DNA of 64,000 bases. It comes from Psychrobacter sp. TAE2020 (lineage in GTDB: Bacteria; Pseudomonadota; Gammaproteobacteria; Pseudomonadales; Moraxellaceae). The notes below the pieces were generated by a model. The model ran no database searches. It was not told the DNA's origin and saw only the letters and a program-made list of their open reading frames with translations. The DNA is taken from positions 224,655 through 288,654 of the forward strand of contig NZ_JAHLMU010000001.1 of assembly GCF_018919485.1 (NCBI RefSeq). Reading direction: 5' to 3'. The position numbers were made by a program, and so were the translations under genes. The number at the start of each line of letters is the position of its first letter. Within the stretch, counting starts at the first letter, position 1. Below, piece after piece: positions 44,284-54,690 of the stretch.

Positions 44284-46613
44284 TACGAATGCACCTCACC
44301 CAACAACTGCATAATCTCACGACTGACTTTATCTAAGTCCGCATCAATCTCAGCCAAAGCACGTGGTGGCTCATACACATAGAAGTGACGGTTAAACGGT
44401 ATCTCAAAGCCCACGATGCCGACTTCTTCATCGATAGCATCGGTCTTATCCGCATTAATCCACGCATCAGGCACATGCGGCTGCACTTCACGGGCGAAGT
44501 AACTTTCAATCAGCTCAGCGGTCGTCACCTCAGGATTCAGCGGCACGTTTTCATAATCTCGCAGGTCGCTGTCGGGTTGGAACTCAACGATTTTGGCTGA
44601 CTTGTTTGAACTGCTTGGCTTATAGCTAAATGCCCCATAGAGCGGATTGGCAACCTTGACCGTCTTCTTAATGACGGGTTCTGCCTCAGGATTTTTCCAA
44701 GTAATGGCATCTAATAGCTGTTTCTTTTCTTTGGTGTCTAAACTGACGTCAGCGTCTTTTAACCCTTGTTTAAATACCTTATCGAACTCATTAAAGTCAT
44801 CAAATTGTTTATCACCGATGGCTTTTTGTAGGGCTTTGGCTTTAGTCATCAGGGCAAGCTGTGACTGCCATACTTTGGCATTAAGCACGTCTTTGATTTG
44901 ACTTTCTTTTAGCTCGCTAAAATCCGCCTTAATCATTGCCCGTGCCTCGGCAGTGACCGCTGATAAGTCGCCGTAGCTGTCAGTCGTCCAGTCATTGCCA
45001 AAGGCGCTGTAAAGACTAGCCATGACCATATCAAAAGGTTTAGGCGCATAACGCAAGCTATCGATAGCTTCATCAGACAGCTGGGTAGAAAGACGTAGCG
45101 GACGCTCAATGGTTAAGCGACGATAGCCAAACTCATGGGTGGCAAAGATTTTACTGGCGAAGGTTTTCGCAGGGTCACTCTTAGGATTGGCAGACTGTCT
45201 CCCACGGTTTGACTTTACCTCTTCCGGCTTATCTAATACTCGTGCATCGACCACCTCAAAGTTGCCGAAGCTCTTGGTAATAGTCCTAATATCGTCTTCA
45301 CTCATCTCATTACGCTTTGAGCCCAGTGACTTACGCATCTTGCTGTATAGATTGCTGCCGTCTATTAGCTGGACTTGACCACGGCGCTCAGGCGCTTTTT
45401 TATTGCTTAATATCCAGATATAGGTGGCGATGCCGGTGTTATAGAACATATCGTTTGGCAAGGCTATGATAGCTTCTAACAAGTCAGCCTGTAGGATATA
45501 ACGGCGAATCTCGCTCTCCCCGCTACCTGCGCCACCGGTGAATAACGGCGAGCCATTTAAGATGATACCGATACGGCTGCCTTGGTTGTCAGCAGCCGTG
45601 TTCTGCATCTTGCTAATCAGATGCATCAGGAATAATAGCGAACCATCAGACACGCGCGGCAAGCCCGCCCCAAAGCGACCGTCAAAGCCCTTTTGCGTAT
45701 GCTCGTCATTGATCTCACCTGATATCTTTTTCCAATCTACCCCAAACGGCGGATTCGATAGCATATAGTCAAACTTTTCAGCGACCAGCTGATCACTAGA
45801 CAAGGTATTGCCCAGCTTAATATTATTCACCTCCTGCCCTTTGATGAGCATATCGGCTTTACAGATAGCATAGGATTCAGGGTTTAGCTCTTGACCGTAG
45901 GTTCGCATCACCGCGTCAGGGTTTAGCTCTAGCACGTATTCCATACCAGAGGATAGGAAGCCGCCCGTACCCGCTGTCGGATCATATATGGTGCGAATGA
46001 TACCGTCTTTGGTTAGAGCGTCATCGTCCTCCATAAATACCAGAGAAGTAGTCAGGCGCACAATATCGCGCGGAGTAAAATGTTCCCCTGCGGTTTCATT
46101 GGAGCTTTCAGCAAAGCGGCGGATCAGCTCTTCAAACACAAAACCCATTTCATGGTTAGAGATAGCTTCGGGACTTAAGTCAGTATTGGCGAACTTCTGC
46201 AGCACTTTATAAAGCAAATTAGCATCGGCTAGCTGACCGACAAACTCTTCAAACTTAAAATGCTCAAAGATCTCACGCGCATCTTTAGAGAAGGACTGCA
46301 CGTAAGTACTCAAGTTATCCTTAATATCACTCTGACCCATCTTACTTAGATCCATGGGCGAGATATTATAGAACGGGCGCTTGCTGGCACGTATTAGGAA
46401 CTTCTCTTGCGCCTCCTCTGGCAAACCCATTTCAGCGATACGCTGGCTCTCAGCAACAACGTCTGCTTTGGTATCTTCGAGTACACACTCTAGGCGGCGC
46501 AATAGCGTAAAGGGTAGGATGATACGGCCGTATTGAGATTGCTTAAAGTCACCACGTAACAGGTCAGCAACTGACCAGATGAAAGCCGCTGTTTGAGAGA
46601 AGTTTTTGGTCAT
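44283..46613 (-). CDS. hsdM: Type I restriction enzyme, methyltransferase subunit (HsdM)
   Basis: 776 residues. SAM motif [10 protein letters not shown] (about residues 215-224) and catalytic NPPF ([11 protein letters not shown], about 284), the signature of N6-adenine methylases. An N-terminal helical HsdM_N domain (about 5-140) precedes. The protein is longer than E. coli HsdM (529) because of a C-terminal extension of about 250 residues with acidic, helical sequence; this long form is common among type I families with an 1100-residue HsdR. It methylates the host's target with HsdS. First gene of hsdM-hsdS-(cargo)-hsdR. Confidence 0.95.
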   Translation of the reverse strand: MTKNFSQTAAFIWSVADLLRGDFKQSQYGRIILPFTLLRRLECVLEDTKADVVAESQRIAEMGLPEEAQEKFLIRASKRPFYNISPMDLSKMGQSDIKDNLSTYVQSFSKDAREIFEHFKFEEFVGQLADANLLYKVLQKFANTDLSPEAISNHEMGFVFEELIRRFAESSNETAGEHFTPRDIVRLTTSLVFMEDDDALTKDGIIRTIYDPTAGTGGFLSSGMEYVLELNPDAVMRTYGQELNPESYAICKADMLIKGQEVNNIKLGNTLSSDQLVAEKFDYMLSNPPFGVDWKKISGEINDEHTQKGFDGRFGAGLPRVSDGSLLFLMHLISKMQNTAADNQGSRIGIILNGSPLFTGGAGSGESEIRRYILQADLLEAIIALPNDMFYNTGIATYIWILSNKKAPERRGQVQLIDGSNLYSKMRKSLGSKRNEMSEDDIRTITKSFGNFEVVDARVLDKPEEVKSNRGRQSANPKSDPAKTFASKIFATHEFGYRRLTIERPLRLSTQLSDEAIDSLRYAPKPFDMVMASLYSAFGNDWTTDSYGDLSAVTAEARAMIKADFSELKESQIKDVLNAKVWQSQLALMTKAKALQKAIGDKQFDDFNEFDKVFKQGLKDADVSLDTKEKKQLLDAITWKNPEAEPVIKKTVKVANPLYGAFSYKPSSSNKSAKIVEFQPDSDLRDYENVPLNPEVTTAELIESYFAREVQPHVPDAWINADKTDAIDEEVGIVGFEIPFNRHFYVYEPPRALAEIDADLDKVSREIMQLLGEVHS

Positions 46614-46986
46614 CGGTATTGTCTTATTGTTGGTTGAGCAAAGATAAAGGCTTGGGGTTATATGACAGGCTTAAAAATTGGGTCATAGGTAAGGCACGCT
46701 GCGATGGTCTACATCGACTTATCATGGCTTTTATTGAGAAGTATCATATAGGTTAGGAGTATTAAGAGGCAAGTCTAATTATAAGCTATGGTCAGATTAA
46801 AAAACGGTATAGCATGGTTCAGCGTATAGAATTTTTGCGTGCTCACCAGCGCTCAAAAGAAATAGAGTAATGGATTAGCCTCCTACCTAAAAGCTAGCAA
46901 TAAGCCCAAATCTAATAGGGTTAATTATAAATTTATTGGCCTATAAGACGACAGAATATTTATAGAAGAATAACCTTTTCTATAAA
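46614..46986. other. Intergenic region hsdM / outer-membrane protein
   Basis: About 373 bases. Next to the barrel gene's stop is a perfect 10-pair AT hairpin (ATTTATAGAA 46958-46967, TTCTATAAAT 46978-46987), probably the 3' end of its mRNA, without a T run. The rest must hold the hsdM promoter, which I cannot place. No ORF or repeat is seen. Confidence 0.5.
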
Positions 46987-47835
46987 TTAGAAGCGGTAAG
47001 TTGCGCCAATTTTAACGATTGGTAACCATTCGATAAAGTTTTTATCTTCTAGTTCAGCTTGAGCTTTTTGAGCAACAGTAGCTGAAGTTGCGCCTACTAC
47101 TACTTGATCATTTTCATCTCTGATGACGTCATTATTAGTTCCGCCAACTGCACGAACTTCTGCATCAGTTTTACCTAAGTATGCAGCACCGATTTCACCA
47201 AACACACCAAAGTTATTAGTGATGTTAGGGCGGAAACCTAGAGTAGCATAAGGAGCTAGTTTGTTGCGATGATCGATAGAACCTTTCAATACGCCTACAT
47301 CATCTGCTTTGTACTGAACGCCATCAACTTTGTAAACGCCGCCATTAGGGTTAGAAGTAACTTCGATATCGTTGTCAGGAACGATGATACCAGCACCCAT
47401 AGTGAACCAGTTACCAGCAGGACGTAGTTGAACACCCATGTACGGATTGCTGAAGTCTGAATCAACATCGTAGTTTACGTCGTTAGCATCAAAGTCGCCA
47501 CCGAATAGATCAGCAACATCGCCACCTGCCCAACCAGCTTGTAATTCAACTTTATCATTTAAGCTAAAGCCAACGTTAGCACCATAACCTAAAGTACCCA
47601 CTTCAGCACTGATAGAAGCTGGATGAGTTAGAGTGTTAAAGATAGTTTTAGTACCGCCAACTACCGCGCCAGTAGTGTTGCGAATAACACCAGCATCTTG
47701 GTAAGTATAAGCAGGTGCAGCTGTAGTGTAAACAATTGGTGCTACTTCACTGTCAACAACAACGATAGGTGCAGCTAGAGCAGCACTTGATGCCAAAACA
47801 GCTGCAGTAATAGCAGTATATTTAATAAGTTTCAC
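46987..47835 (-). CDS. Outer-membrane beta-barrel protein
   Basis: 282 residues. Signal peptide MKLIKYTAITAAVLASSAAL with a likely cleavage after ALA-A (about residue 22). Alternating Gly/aromatic strands follow (GYGANVGFSLNDKVELQAGW, PYMGVQLRPAGNWFTMGAGI, YATLGFRPNITNNFGVFGEI), ending in YRF, a C-terminal aromatic as required for outer-membrane assembly. It is a small barrel, perhaps an 8-stranded OmpW/OmpA-like family; the specific family is not recognised. The long untranslated upstream region suggests strong, regulated expression. Confidence 0.82.
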   Translation of the reverse strand: MKLIKYTAITAAVLASSAALAAPIVVVDSEVAPIVYTTAAPAYTYQDAGVIRNTTGAVVGGTKTIFNTLTHPASISAEVGTLGYGANVGFSLNDKVELQAGWAGGDVADLFGGDFDANDVNYDVDSDFSNPYMGVQLRPAGNWFTMGAGIIVPDNDIEVTSNPNGGVYKVDGVQYKADDVGVLKGSIDHRNKLAPYATLGFRPNITNNFGVFGEIGAAYLGKTDAEVRAVGGTNNDVIRDENDQVVVGATSATVAQKAQAELEDKNFIEWLPIVKIGATYRF

Positions 47836-48458
47836 GGTTATTCTCCTAAAGTATGAAATAGCTAACCCAAAAAAAACGATTATTTTCTTTCTTTTTAAAC
47901 AATCATTTTGTTGAGCAGATTAAAACAATTTTGATGCAAAAAGTCACCCCTAAAGACGCACTTTTTATTTACCATTATGTAAAGATTACGTATGAATTGT
48001 AATCATTACTACGCAAATCTGTAAATATAGGATTTATGGTTACAATACAGTCATAAAGACAATATATGAGTAACTCTATCCTGCACACAGCGAACTATTA
48101 TTAGGTCTACTATATAATAATTCAATAGCGGTTAAGACATTTTTAATTTTCAACCGCTTAGTTAAGCAATCACAATGGCTCATTATGACTCATTTGTAAC
48201 TAAGATTTGAATAACAGGGCACAGAATATAGTATTTACAGATCATCAAATGTTGTGATTTGTTAATTAATACAAAAAATGTTACAAATGATTTCTATCAA
48301 CTCTACATAAGCATTATAGCTTGATAAATCTTGACTTTGAGTCAAGCTTTGTAAACTGGTGCCTAATAATAGTTATAGATTTACACTGTTTTTTAATTTT
48401 AAATTAGGACCTACAACCCTCGCTATCGGTGTTGGCCCACTAACAGTCGAGACTAGTA
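47836..48458. promoter_or_regulatory. Long AT-rich region upstream of the barrel gene
   Basis: 623 bases. GATTAC (47984-47989) and GTAATC (47999-48004) form an inverted repeat with a 9-base spacer, about 150 bases upstream of the barrel gene: a candidate operator. Close to the other side CTTGACT-TTG-AGTCAAG (48330-48346) is a hairpin that may terminate the 3-hydroxyisobutyryl-CoA hydrolase transcript, though its T run is poor. Confidence 0.45.
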
Positions 48459-49721
48459 TTAACGTACGTATTGCGCACTTAACGCATCGATGCCTAGCCA
48501 CTCACTCAAAGGATGGGTGGTTTCGGTATAAGGATTATCCAAGTGCTCCTCGATGTAGCTACGGCCTTCAGCAGTTAAGCACTCTGCTAGTGAGCGCGAC
48601 CACTTTGGACTTTTATCTTTATCAATCAGCAAGGCTCTTACCCCTTCTCTAAAGTCAGGGTTGGCAGCACAATGCACCGCTACATTTAGCTCAAGATACA
48701 AGATTTGTTCTAAAGATAGCAGTTTAACTTTATGATACAAGGTATAGGCTAATGCCGCTGTAACTGGACAGCCCTGTCTATAAGTCTGTACCGCTCTCTG
48801 CACCCAGCTATCATTAGCAAAATCGCTATCGAACTGTGCCAAAGCTTGATCATCTTGTAGCAAAGCATCAATAGCGGCTAAGCCCCCACTATTCATCAGT
48901 CGCTGTATTGGTGACCAATGCATAGCTAATTTGCTTTTTGCTAATTCAACTGTTGGCTGTTTAGCCAGCGCCTCGCTAACGATATTATGCGCAGTCAACA
49001 CATAACCTGAGTCAAACATCGCTTGCCAATCGCTAGCTAATAGCTGCTGCAACACCGCATCATAATCACTACTAGCAACCCCATACTCAGCAAGATTGCT
49101 TAGCAAAGCATCATTGCCATTACACTGCGCGCCAGTCAACCCTAAGAACAGACCGGTTTTGGCCGGCATGTGTTGTAAAAACCAACTGCCAGAGGCATCA
49201 GGGAATAAACCAATAGTCATCTCTGGCATGGCAAAACGTGTGCGTTCAGTGACTATTCGATGACTACAAGAGGCCATCAATCCCATACCACCACCCATGA
49301 TAATACCGTCACCCCAAAGAATTATCGGTTTGGGATAAAAATGCATTTGCCGATAGAGACGATACTCGTTACTAAAGAATTCAGTCGCATAAGGGTTGGG
49401 GAACGGTGCGCTATCAGACATACTGTCATAGAGCTTACGGATATCACCACCAGCACAAAAAGCCTTGTCGCCAGCCCCCTTTAATAGGATAGCTACTAGT
49501 TGCGACTCGGACTGCCACTGCTCTAACTGCTGTGACAATAAATGGCACATCTCTACACTTAGAGCATTTAGTGACTTAGGGCTGTTCAAAGTCATAATAC
49601 CAATCAAGTGGCCGCTAGCCGTGGTTTCAGTAGCGAAAAGCACTGCTGCGTTATAGTCACTGTTGCCACTGTGGTCAGTATTGCCATCAACATAATATTT
49701 AGGATCGTTTGCTGCGCTCAT
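48459..49721 (-). CDS. 3-hydroxyisobutyryl-CoA hydrolase (ECH_2 family)
   Basis: 420 residues of the crotonase fold. The oxyanion-hole block GAGDKAFCAGGDIRKLYDSM is at about residues 85-104, and GDGIIMGGGMGLMASCSHRI follows at about 137. FAMPEMTIGLFPDASGSWFL (about 164) carries the Glu/Asp pair typical of HIBYL-CoA hydrolase rather than ordinary enoyl-CoA hydratase. It cleaves 3-hydroxyisobutyryl-CoA in valine breakdown. The next gene upstream, 115 bases away on the same strand, is an acyl-CoA dehydrogenase, as in valine operons. A general enoyl-CoA hydratase role is less likely given length and motifs. Confidence 0.87.
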   Translation of the reverse strand: MSAANDPKYYVDGNTDHSGNSDYNAAVLFATETTASGHLIGIMTLNSPKSLNALSVEMCHLLSQQLEQWQSESQLVAILLKGAGDKAFCAGGDIRKLYDSMSDSAPFPNPYATEFFSNEYRLYRQMHFYPKPIILWGDGIIMGGGMGLMASCSHRIVTERTRFAMPEMTIGLFPDASGSWFLQHMPAKTGLFLGLTGAQCNGNDALLSNLAEYGVASSDYDAVLQQLLASDWQAMFDSGYVLTAHNIVSEALAKQPTVELAKSKLAMHWSPIQRLMNSGGLAAIDALLQDDQALAQFDSDFANDSWVQRAVQTYRQGCPVTAALAYTLYHKVKLLSLEQILYLELNVAVHCAANPDFREGVRALLIDKDKSPKWSRSLAECLTAEGRSYIEEHLDNPYTETTHPLSEWLGIDALSAQYVR

Positions 49722-49836
49722 AATAGCTACCTATCGGTTGTAGAATAAAGTAATCCGTTAAAACTTATAGCCAAAGCCTACTGAAAATAAATAGCTCAGC
49801 AAAATCGGCTCCATAAAGGTAGCTTAATAAAAATGC

Positions 49837-50997
49837 TCAATAAAGGTGTTTAAGGCCATCATCTTGTAGCAGTTGCCGTGAGATGATAACGCGCATAATC
49901 TCATTAGTCCCTTCCAATATTTGATGCACTCGCAAATCGCGCACATGACGCTCAAGAGGATAATCATTGAGATAACCGTAGCCGCCGTGTAGCTGTAGAG
50001 CTTGGTTAGCCACTTCAAAGCTTAAATCTGTTGATAAGCGTTTTGCCATTGCACAATACACTGACGCTTGTGGATGATTTTCATCAACTTTACTAGCAGC
50101 TAGATAGAGCATGTGCCGTGCTGTAATAGTTTGAGTTAGCATATCTGCAAGCTTAAACTGTACCGATTGCAGGCTAGCGATAGGCTTACCGAACTGGCTA
50201 CGCTCTTTAACATAGCTAGTCGCCGTTTCCAGCGCTGCTTGAGCAGTACCAACCGCGCAAATGCCAATGTTGATACGGCCACCATCCAAGCCTTTCATAG
50301 CCATCATAAAACCTTGGCCCTCTTCACCAAGACGATTAGCTACAGGCACTTTGACATTAGTAAAGCTGATGCTTCTAGTTGGCTGAGCTTTCCAGCCCAT
50401 CTTATGCTCACTTTTACCGTATTCAATGCCGGGACTCTGCGCATCGACAACTAAGGCCGACACCCCTTTTGCACCCGTAGTACCAGTGCGGGCCATTACT
50501 ACCAAAACGTCAGTAGCCCCCGCCCCTGATATAAAGGCCTTTTCTCCATTTAGGATATAGTAATCGCCTTGTCTGTCAGCTTTAGTACGTAACGAGGCGG
50601 CATCAGAACCCGCATCTGCTTCGGTTAGACAATAGCTACCTAACCATTCGCCACTAATCATATTAGGCAGATACTGCTGGCAAAGCGCTGGGCTACCATA
50701 CTCACCGATCATCCAACTCACCATATTATGGATGCTTAAATAGGCCGCGATTGAGGTATCACCCCAAGCCAGCTCTTCAAACACCATGGCAGAATCCAAG
50801 CGTGGTAAACCTAAACCGCCATAATCGAGGTTAGTATATAAGCTCAAAAATCCCAGCTCACCGGTTTTTTTGATGACCTCTACTGGAAAGTAACCTTCAC
50901 GATCCCAAGTAGCCGCATGCGGTTTTAGCTCTTTTAAGGCGAACTGTTGGGCGGTTTGTTTAAAAGCGATTTGATCAGCTGTCAAAGAAAAATTCAT
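49837..50997 (-). CDS. Acyl-CoA dehydrogenase (isobutyryl-CoA type likely)
   Basis: 386 residues, complete ACAD fold: N-terminal helices, a middle FAD/beta domain with CLTEADAGSDAASLRTKA (about residues 127-144), and the C-terminal QALQLHGGYGYLNDYPLERH with ILEGTNEIMRVII, where the Glu is the catalytic base position. It oxidises an acyl-CoA to the enoyl-CoA using FAD and ETF. Beside a 3-hydroxyisobutyryl-CoA hydrolase, isobutyryl-CoA is the most probable substrate, but short straight-chain use cannot be excluded. The start follows GAGGATC. Confidence 0.9.
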   Translation of the reverse strand: MNFSLTADQIAFKQTAQQFALKELKPHAATWDREGYFPVEVIKKTGELGFLSLYTNLDYGGLGLPRLDSAMVFEELAWGDTSIAAYLSIHNMVSWMIGEYGSPALCQQYLPNMISGEWLGSYCLTEADAGSDAASLRTKADRQGDYYILNGEKAFISGAGATDVLVVMARTGTTGAKGVSALVVDAQSPGIEYGKSEHKMGWKAQPTRSISFTNVKVPVANRLGEEGQGFMMAMKGLDGGRINIGICAVGTAQAALETATSYVKERSQFGKPIASLQSVQFKLADMLTQTITARHMLYLAASKVDENHPQASVYCAMAKRLSTDLSFEVANQALQLHGGYGYLNDYPLERHVRDLRVHQILEGTNEIMRVIISRQLLQDDGLKHLY

Positions 50998-51049
50998 TAG
51001 TTGATCCTCAAGCGTATAAGAGCATAGGGAAAAGTCGTTTTAGCTTAAT

Positions 51050-51080
51050 AAAAAGCTCATAAACAGTTATGAGCTTTTTA
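51050..51080 (-). terminator. Intrinsic terminator of the acyl-CoA ligase gene
   Basis: AAAAGCTCATAA and TTATGAGCTTTT pair perfectly around ACAG, flanked by A and T tracts. It separates the ligase from the dehydrogenase. Confidence 0.92.
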
Positions 51081-51128
51081 TCAACCTAGTTGCTTATGTG
51101 TTTACCATGAGACTGTTTAACTCTAGGC

Positions 51129-52802
51129 CTATTTAGCATTCAGCTGTTGAGTATATTGTTCGCGCATAACCTTTTTATCATGTTTACCGACTGAAGTTTT
51201 TGGCAAGTCAGCGACGAACTGAAACTCGCTAGGTACGCCATATTTAGGAATGATACCTTTGCTAACGGCTTGCTCAGCAATGGCCTTGATGTCATCTGTT
51301 TTAGTCTCTTGGCAATCAGGCTTGAGCACGATCAAGGCGACTGGACGCTCGCCCCACTGCTTATCCGCCACCCCAATTACAGCGACATCAGCGACTGAAG
51401 GATGTAGCGATAAAATAGTCTCAATCTCAAGCGATGATATCCACTCGCCGCCAGATTTGATGACATCCTTTAGGCGATCAGTAATTTTGATGTAGCCATC
51501 AGGGCGCACATAAGCGATATCTTGAGTGTGCATATAACCGTTTTGCCACAGCTCAGTGCCAGCGTCTTGATTTTTAAAATAGCTTTGAGTCAGCCAAGGT
51601 GCCCGTAATACTAGCTCGCCAGTATGATCTTTGCCAGTACCTACCGACTCGCCCTTTTCGTTCCAAATTTGTGCATCGACCATCAGTACTGGTTTACCAG
51701 ACATACAACGACGACTGATATCCTCTTCCTCAGTCATGGCTGGCTCATCAATACTAAACTCAGTCAAACTAATTAGCGGCGCTGTCTCTGACATACCATA
51801 ACCGGTGTAGACTTCGATATCTTGCGCCAAGGCAGCCTTTGCTACACCTTCAGTCAATCTCGAACCGCCGATAATCATCTTCAGACCATTAAAGCCTACG
51901 TTACGATCCTGCGCTTCTTTGAGTACCATTTGCAGTATCGTAGGTACGCAATGGGTAATGCTGACCTTTTCATTAATGATTAAATCCAGCAGCGTATCTG
52001 GCGCATAACGCCCTGGATAAACTTGCTTAAGACCGGTCATAGTAGCGGTAAATGGAAAACCCCAAGCATGCACGTGGAACATCGGCGTCATCGGCATATA
52101 GACATCGCCATAACTGACCCCTTGTTTATTCGGTAACATGCCTAATGAAGCCGCTTCTGCCATAGTGTGCAGTACCAGTTGACGGTGACTAAAGAACACC
52201 CCTTTTGGGTTGCCAGTCGTTCCTGAGGTATAAAAGGTAGTAGCAATAGTATTTTCATCGAAGTCGGCAAACTCAAAGCTGTCATCAGCAGCAGCTAGTA
52301 GCGCTTCGTATTCACCAGTCACTCGGTTTTGATTGTCACCGAATACGCCTTCAACAGTTATGCCATTATCATCCAGCCAGATAATATGCTCGATACTAGA
52401 GTTCTCAAACTGATAATCTTTTACTAAGGCGGCAAATTCAGAGTTGAGCATCAATACTTTTGGTTTGGCATGATTAATAGTATAGAGCACCTTATCAGGC
52501 GATAGGCGTACGTTGACCGTTTGTAGAATATATTGCGACATCGGTACCGCAAAGTAGGCTTCTAAATAACGATGGCTGTCCCAGTCCATCACCGCTACTA
52601 CATCACCAGCCGCTAGATTCAAATCTGCTAGTACGTTAGCTAAGCGATTGATACGAGTAAAGAACTCTGCATAAGTAAAACGCATTTTGTCGGCATAAAC
52701 AATTTCTTGCTCTTGAGACACAGTCTTAGCGCGATTTAATAACTGTTTTATGAGGAGCGGGAACTCGTAGGCACAAGGCGCACTATTATAAATACTGGAC
52801 AT
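51129..52802 (-). CDS. Acyl-CoA ligase, AMP-binding (medium/long-chain, AlkK-like)
   Basis: 557 residues of the ANL superfamily. P-loop-like YTSGTTGNPKGVFFSH at about residues 192-207, MTPMFHVHAWGFPFT (about 239), YGMSETAP (about 335) and the hinge/A8 motif DRLKDVIKSGGEWIS (about 442), ending with the catalytic Lys region KTSVGKHDKK. It is closest in style to AlkK-type medium-chain fatty-acid CoA ligases. It makes acyl-AMP then acyl-CoA in the cytosol. Start follows AAGGAAG. It has its own terminator and promoter region, so it is separate from the two valine genes. Confidence 0.9.
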   Translation of the reverse strand: MSSIYNSAPCAYEFPLLIKQLLNRAKTVSQEQEIVYADKMRFTYAEFFTRINRLANVLADLNLAAGDVVAVMDWDSHRYLEAYFAVPMSQYILQTVNVRLSPDKVLYTINHAKPKVLMLNSEFAALVKDYQFENSSIEHIIWLDDNGITVEGVFGDNQNRVTGEYEALLAAADDSFEFADFDENTIATTFYTSGTTGNPKGVFFSHRQLVLHTMAEAASLGMLPNKQGVSYGDVYMPMTPMFHVHAWGFPFTATMTGLKQVYPGRYAPDTLLDLIINEKVSITHCVPTILQMVLKEAQDRNVGFNGLKMIIGGSRLTEGVAKAALAQDIEVYTGYGMSETAPLISLTEFSIDEPAMTEEEDISRRCMSGKPVLMVDAQIWNEKGESVGTGKDHTGELVLRAPWLTQSYFKNQDAGTELWQNGYMHTQDIAYVRPDGYIKITDRLKDVIKSGGEWISSLEIETILSLHPSVADVAVIGVADKQWGERPVALIVLKPDCQETKTDDIKAIAEQAVSKGIIPKYGVPSEFQFVADLPKTSVGKHDKKVMREQYTQQLNAK

Positions 52803-53018
52803 GGACTTAACTTCCTTTTTTTAATTATAAATGGATCTATTGATAGTAAGAAACAATAGCGCTGATGTAAAGTAAGCAGGCGTAAACACAGTCAATCCCA
52901 GCGTTTGTTTTTCGTAGTGTACTATTGTTTAAGGTTATGATAAGAAACCTCTTATCTAGCGCTATAATAAAGCGCCTTAATACCCTAAAAACAGCTTTTT
53001 GCGCTATAACGGTAGCTA

Positions 53019-54251
53019 CTATGCTGACTGTGATTTAGCCAAACGCTTGGTTTTAATCATGCCAAAGCTAGCTACTAATAACGCCAATACTTGCACTAAT
53101 AGTAATAGCCACACCGTCAGTGACCAGTCTCCTCGTGCATAAGCCAATCCGCATAGCCAAGCACCCATAGTACCGCCTGCATAGTAGGCCATGTAATAAA
53201 TACCCGATGCCAAAGAGCGTCCGGTTTTGACATTGACTGCAATGTAACTGATGGTTGCGGCCTGAGTAATGAATACTCCTGAAGACATAATAGCCAGTCC
53301 TACAACGATAGCCCATAACGGTGTCAATAAAGTCATCAGCACCCCAAGTATTGAGGTCATTACCGCCACTCGCACTGTACGTGCTGAGCCAAATCGACTT
53401 AATAAAGTCGTCGATAATGGGGTGATCACCACGCCAATTAAATACACCGCAAAGATATTAGCCAGCTGACCGGTGCTTAAACTGTAGGGGCTATTGGCAA
53501 GGTGCAAGTTGATAAAAGTAAAGCAGCCAACCAAAGAAAACAATACACAAAACCCTAGCAAACAAGCGGTCACCACATAGCGATTAGTCAAATGATCGCC
53601 TAAAGTCTGCAATGCTGAGCGAAAGTTAGGATTAGCGACAAAGCGCTGTGATGAAGGCAAAGCTTTACCTACCCAGAGTGCCCCTATCAGCGTCATAACC
53701 GCCATCACGTAATAGCCATACCGCCAACCGATAAACTCATGTAAATGGCCCAATAAAAAGCGCCCCATAAATCCGCCCAGCACCGACCCTGATACGTAGA
53801 ATGACATGAGTTTGGTAAGGTCTGATCCTTCGAACTCTTCACCAATATAGGCAATAGTAACGACTGTAATACCCGGTACGGATAATCCCTGCATAAATCG
53901 CCACAATCCCATCCAGCCAATACTAGGACTTTGAGCAATTAGTGCAGTGGGAATCGCTAGGAATAATAAAGCCCCAACGATAAAAGACTTGCGCCCTACT
54001 GCATCAGATAGCATTCCCAAAAATGGCGACATAATGGCAATCGCCATTACCGTAGCGCCCACGATCATACCAGCTTGTACTTCAGTCGCTGAAAAATCCA
54101 CCATTAATACCGGCAATACTGCTTGAATGGAATAGACTTGCAAAAAAGCAAACATCCCTATCATACCAATGGTGATCTTCAACATCAGTGAAGGCGAATC
54201 GGTTTGCTGTAATAGAGGAGACTTTTGCATATAACTTGTAGAATTATTCAC
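53019..54251 (-). CDS. MFS transporter (YnfM/drug-efflux-like)
   Basis: About 410 residues, 12 hydrophobic segments. The MFS loop 2-3 motif GMLSDAVGRKSF is at about residue 79. WRFMQGLSVPGI and YVSGSVLGGFMGRFLLGHL (TM5, the antiporter-like motif C area) follow. It belongs with the YnfM-like/efflux MFS group. The annotated frame starts with GTG at 54251; an ATG seven codons later is equally possible and neither has a strong ribosome site. Substrate unknown; no regulator gene adjoins it. Confidence 0.88.
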   Translation of the reverse strand: MNNSTSYMQKSPLLQQTDSPSLMLKITIGMIGMFAFLQVYSIQAVLPVLMVDFSATEVQAGMIVGATVMAIAIMSPFLGMLSDAVGRKSFIVGALLFLAIPTALIAQSPSIGWMGLWRFMQGLSVPGITVVTIAYIGEEFEGSDLTKLMSFYVSGSVLGGFMGRFLLGHLHEFIGWRYGYYVMAVMTLIGALWVGKALPSSQRFVANPNFRSALQTLGDHLTNRYVVTACLLGFCVLFSLVGCFTFINLHLANSPYSLSTGQLANIFAVYLIGVVITPLSTTLLSRFGSARTVRVAVMTSILGVLMTLLTPLWAIVVGLAIMSSGVFITQAATISYIAVNVKTGRSLASGIYYMAYYAGGTMGAWLCGLAYARGDWSLTVWLLLLVQVLALLVASFGMIKTKRLAKSQSA

Positions 54252-54463
54252 GATGATACTGACTATGTTAGACGCCTGTTATTTAGGCATAGGTGATAGA
54301 AATAAGGCGGTAATAGATATGGATTACTACTTATACATTTTTATGATGGTAGCACAATCGCAGCTAAAATCAGGATTCAATGTGTTATGAATATAACCCT
54401 ATAAAACCATAAAATAGTGCCTGTAGAATGGTCAGCAAAATAGCCTATAAAAATATAACACAA

Positions 54464-54495
54464 GCGACGTTAGATGTCGTGTTAAAAAACTAGGC
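54464..54495. repeat. Intergenic palindromic repeat, copy B
   Basis: GCGACGTTAGATGTCGTG then TTAAAAA. It is about 21/25 alike to the repeat at 18841; differences in the palindrome loop, same downstream T/A run. Confidence 0.45.
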
Positions 54496-54654
54496 TATTG
54501 TCTTTCGTTAAGTAACTTCTTAAACTTAAGTTCAACAGGCATCCTACGAACAGTAATGGATTATTTATAGTTTGATGCCTACTCAATAAAAATGAAATCT
54601 ACTGCAGCCCAAAACCTCAAGTGTCAACACTAACGCTTTATGCAAGGAGCCATT

Positions 54655-54690
54655 ATGAGCAAACCCTTTTTCACACACCGCATAGGTTGA
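54655..54690 (+). pseudogene. Possible 5' remnant of a VIT1/CCC1-family gene
   Basis: AAGGAG, then ATG and codons for MSKPFFTHRIG followed by TGA. VIT/CCC1-type iron/manganese carriers often begin with HRxGWLRAAVLG; here the Trp codon is a stop and homology ends. Eleven codons are too few for certainty. Confidence 0.25.
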
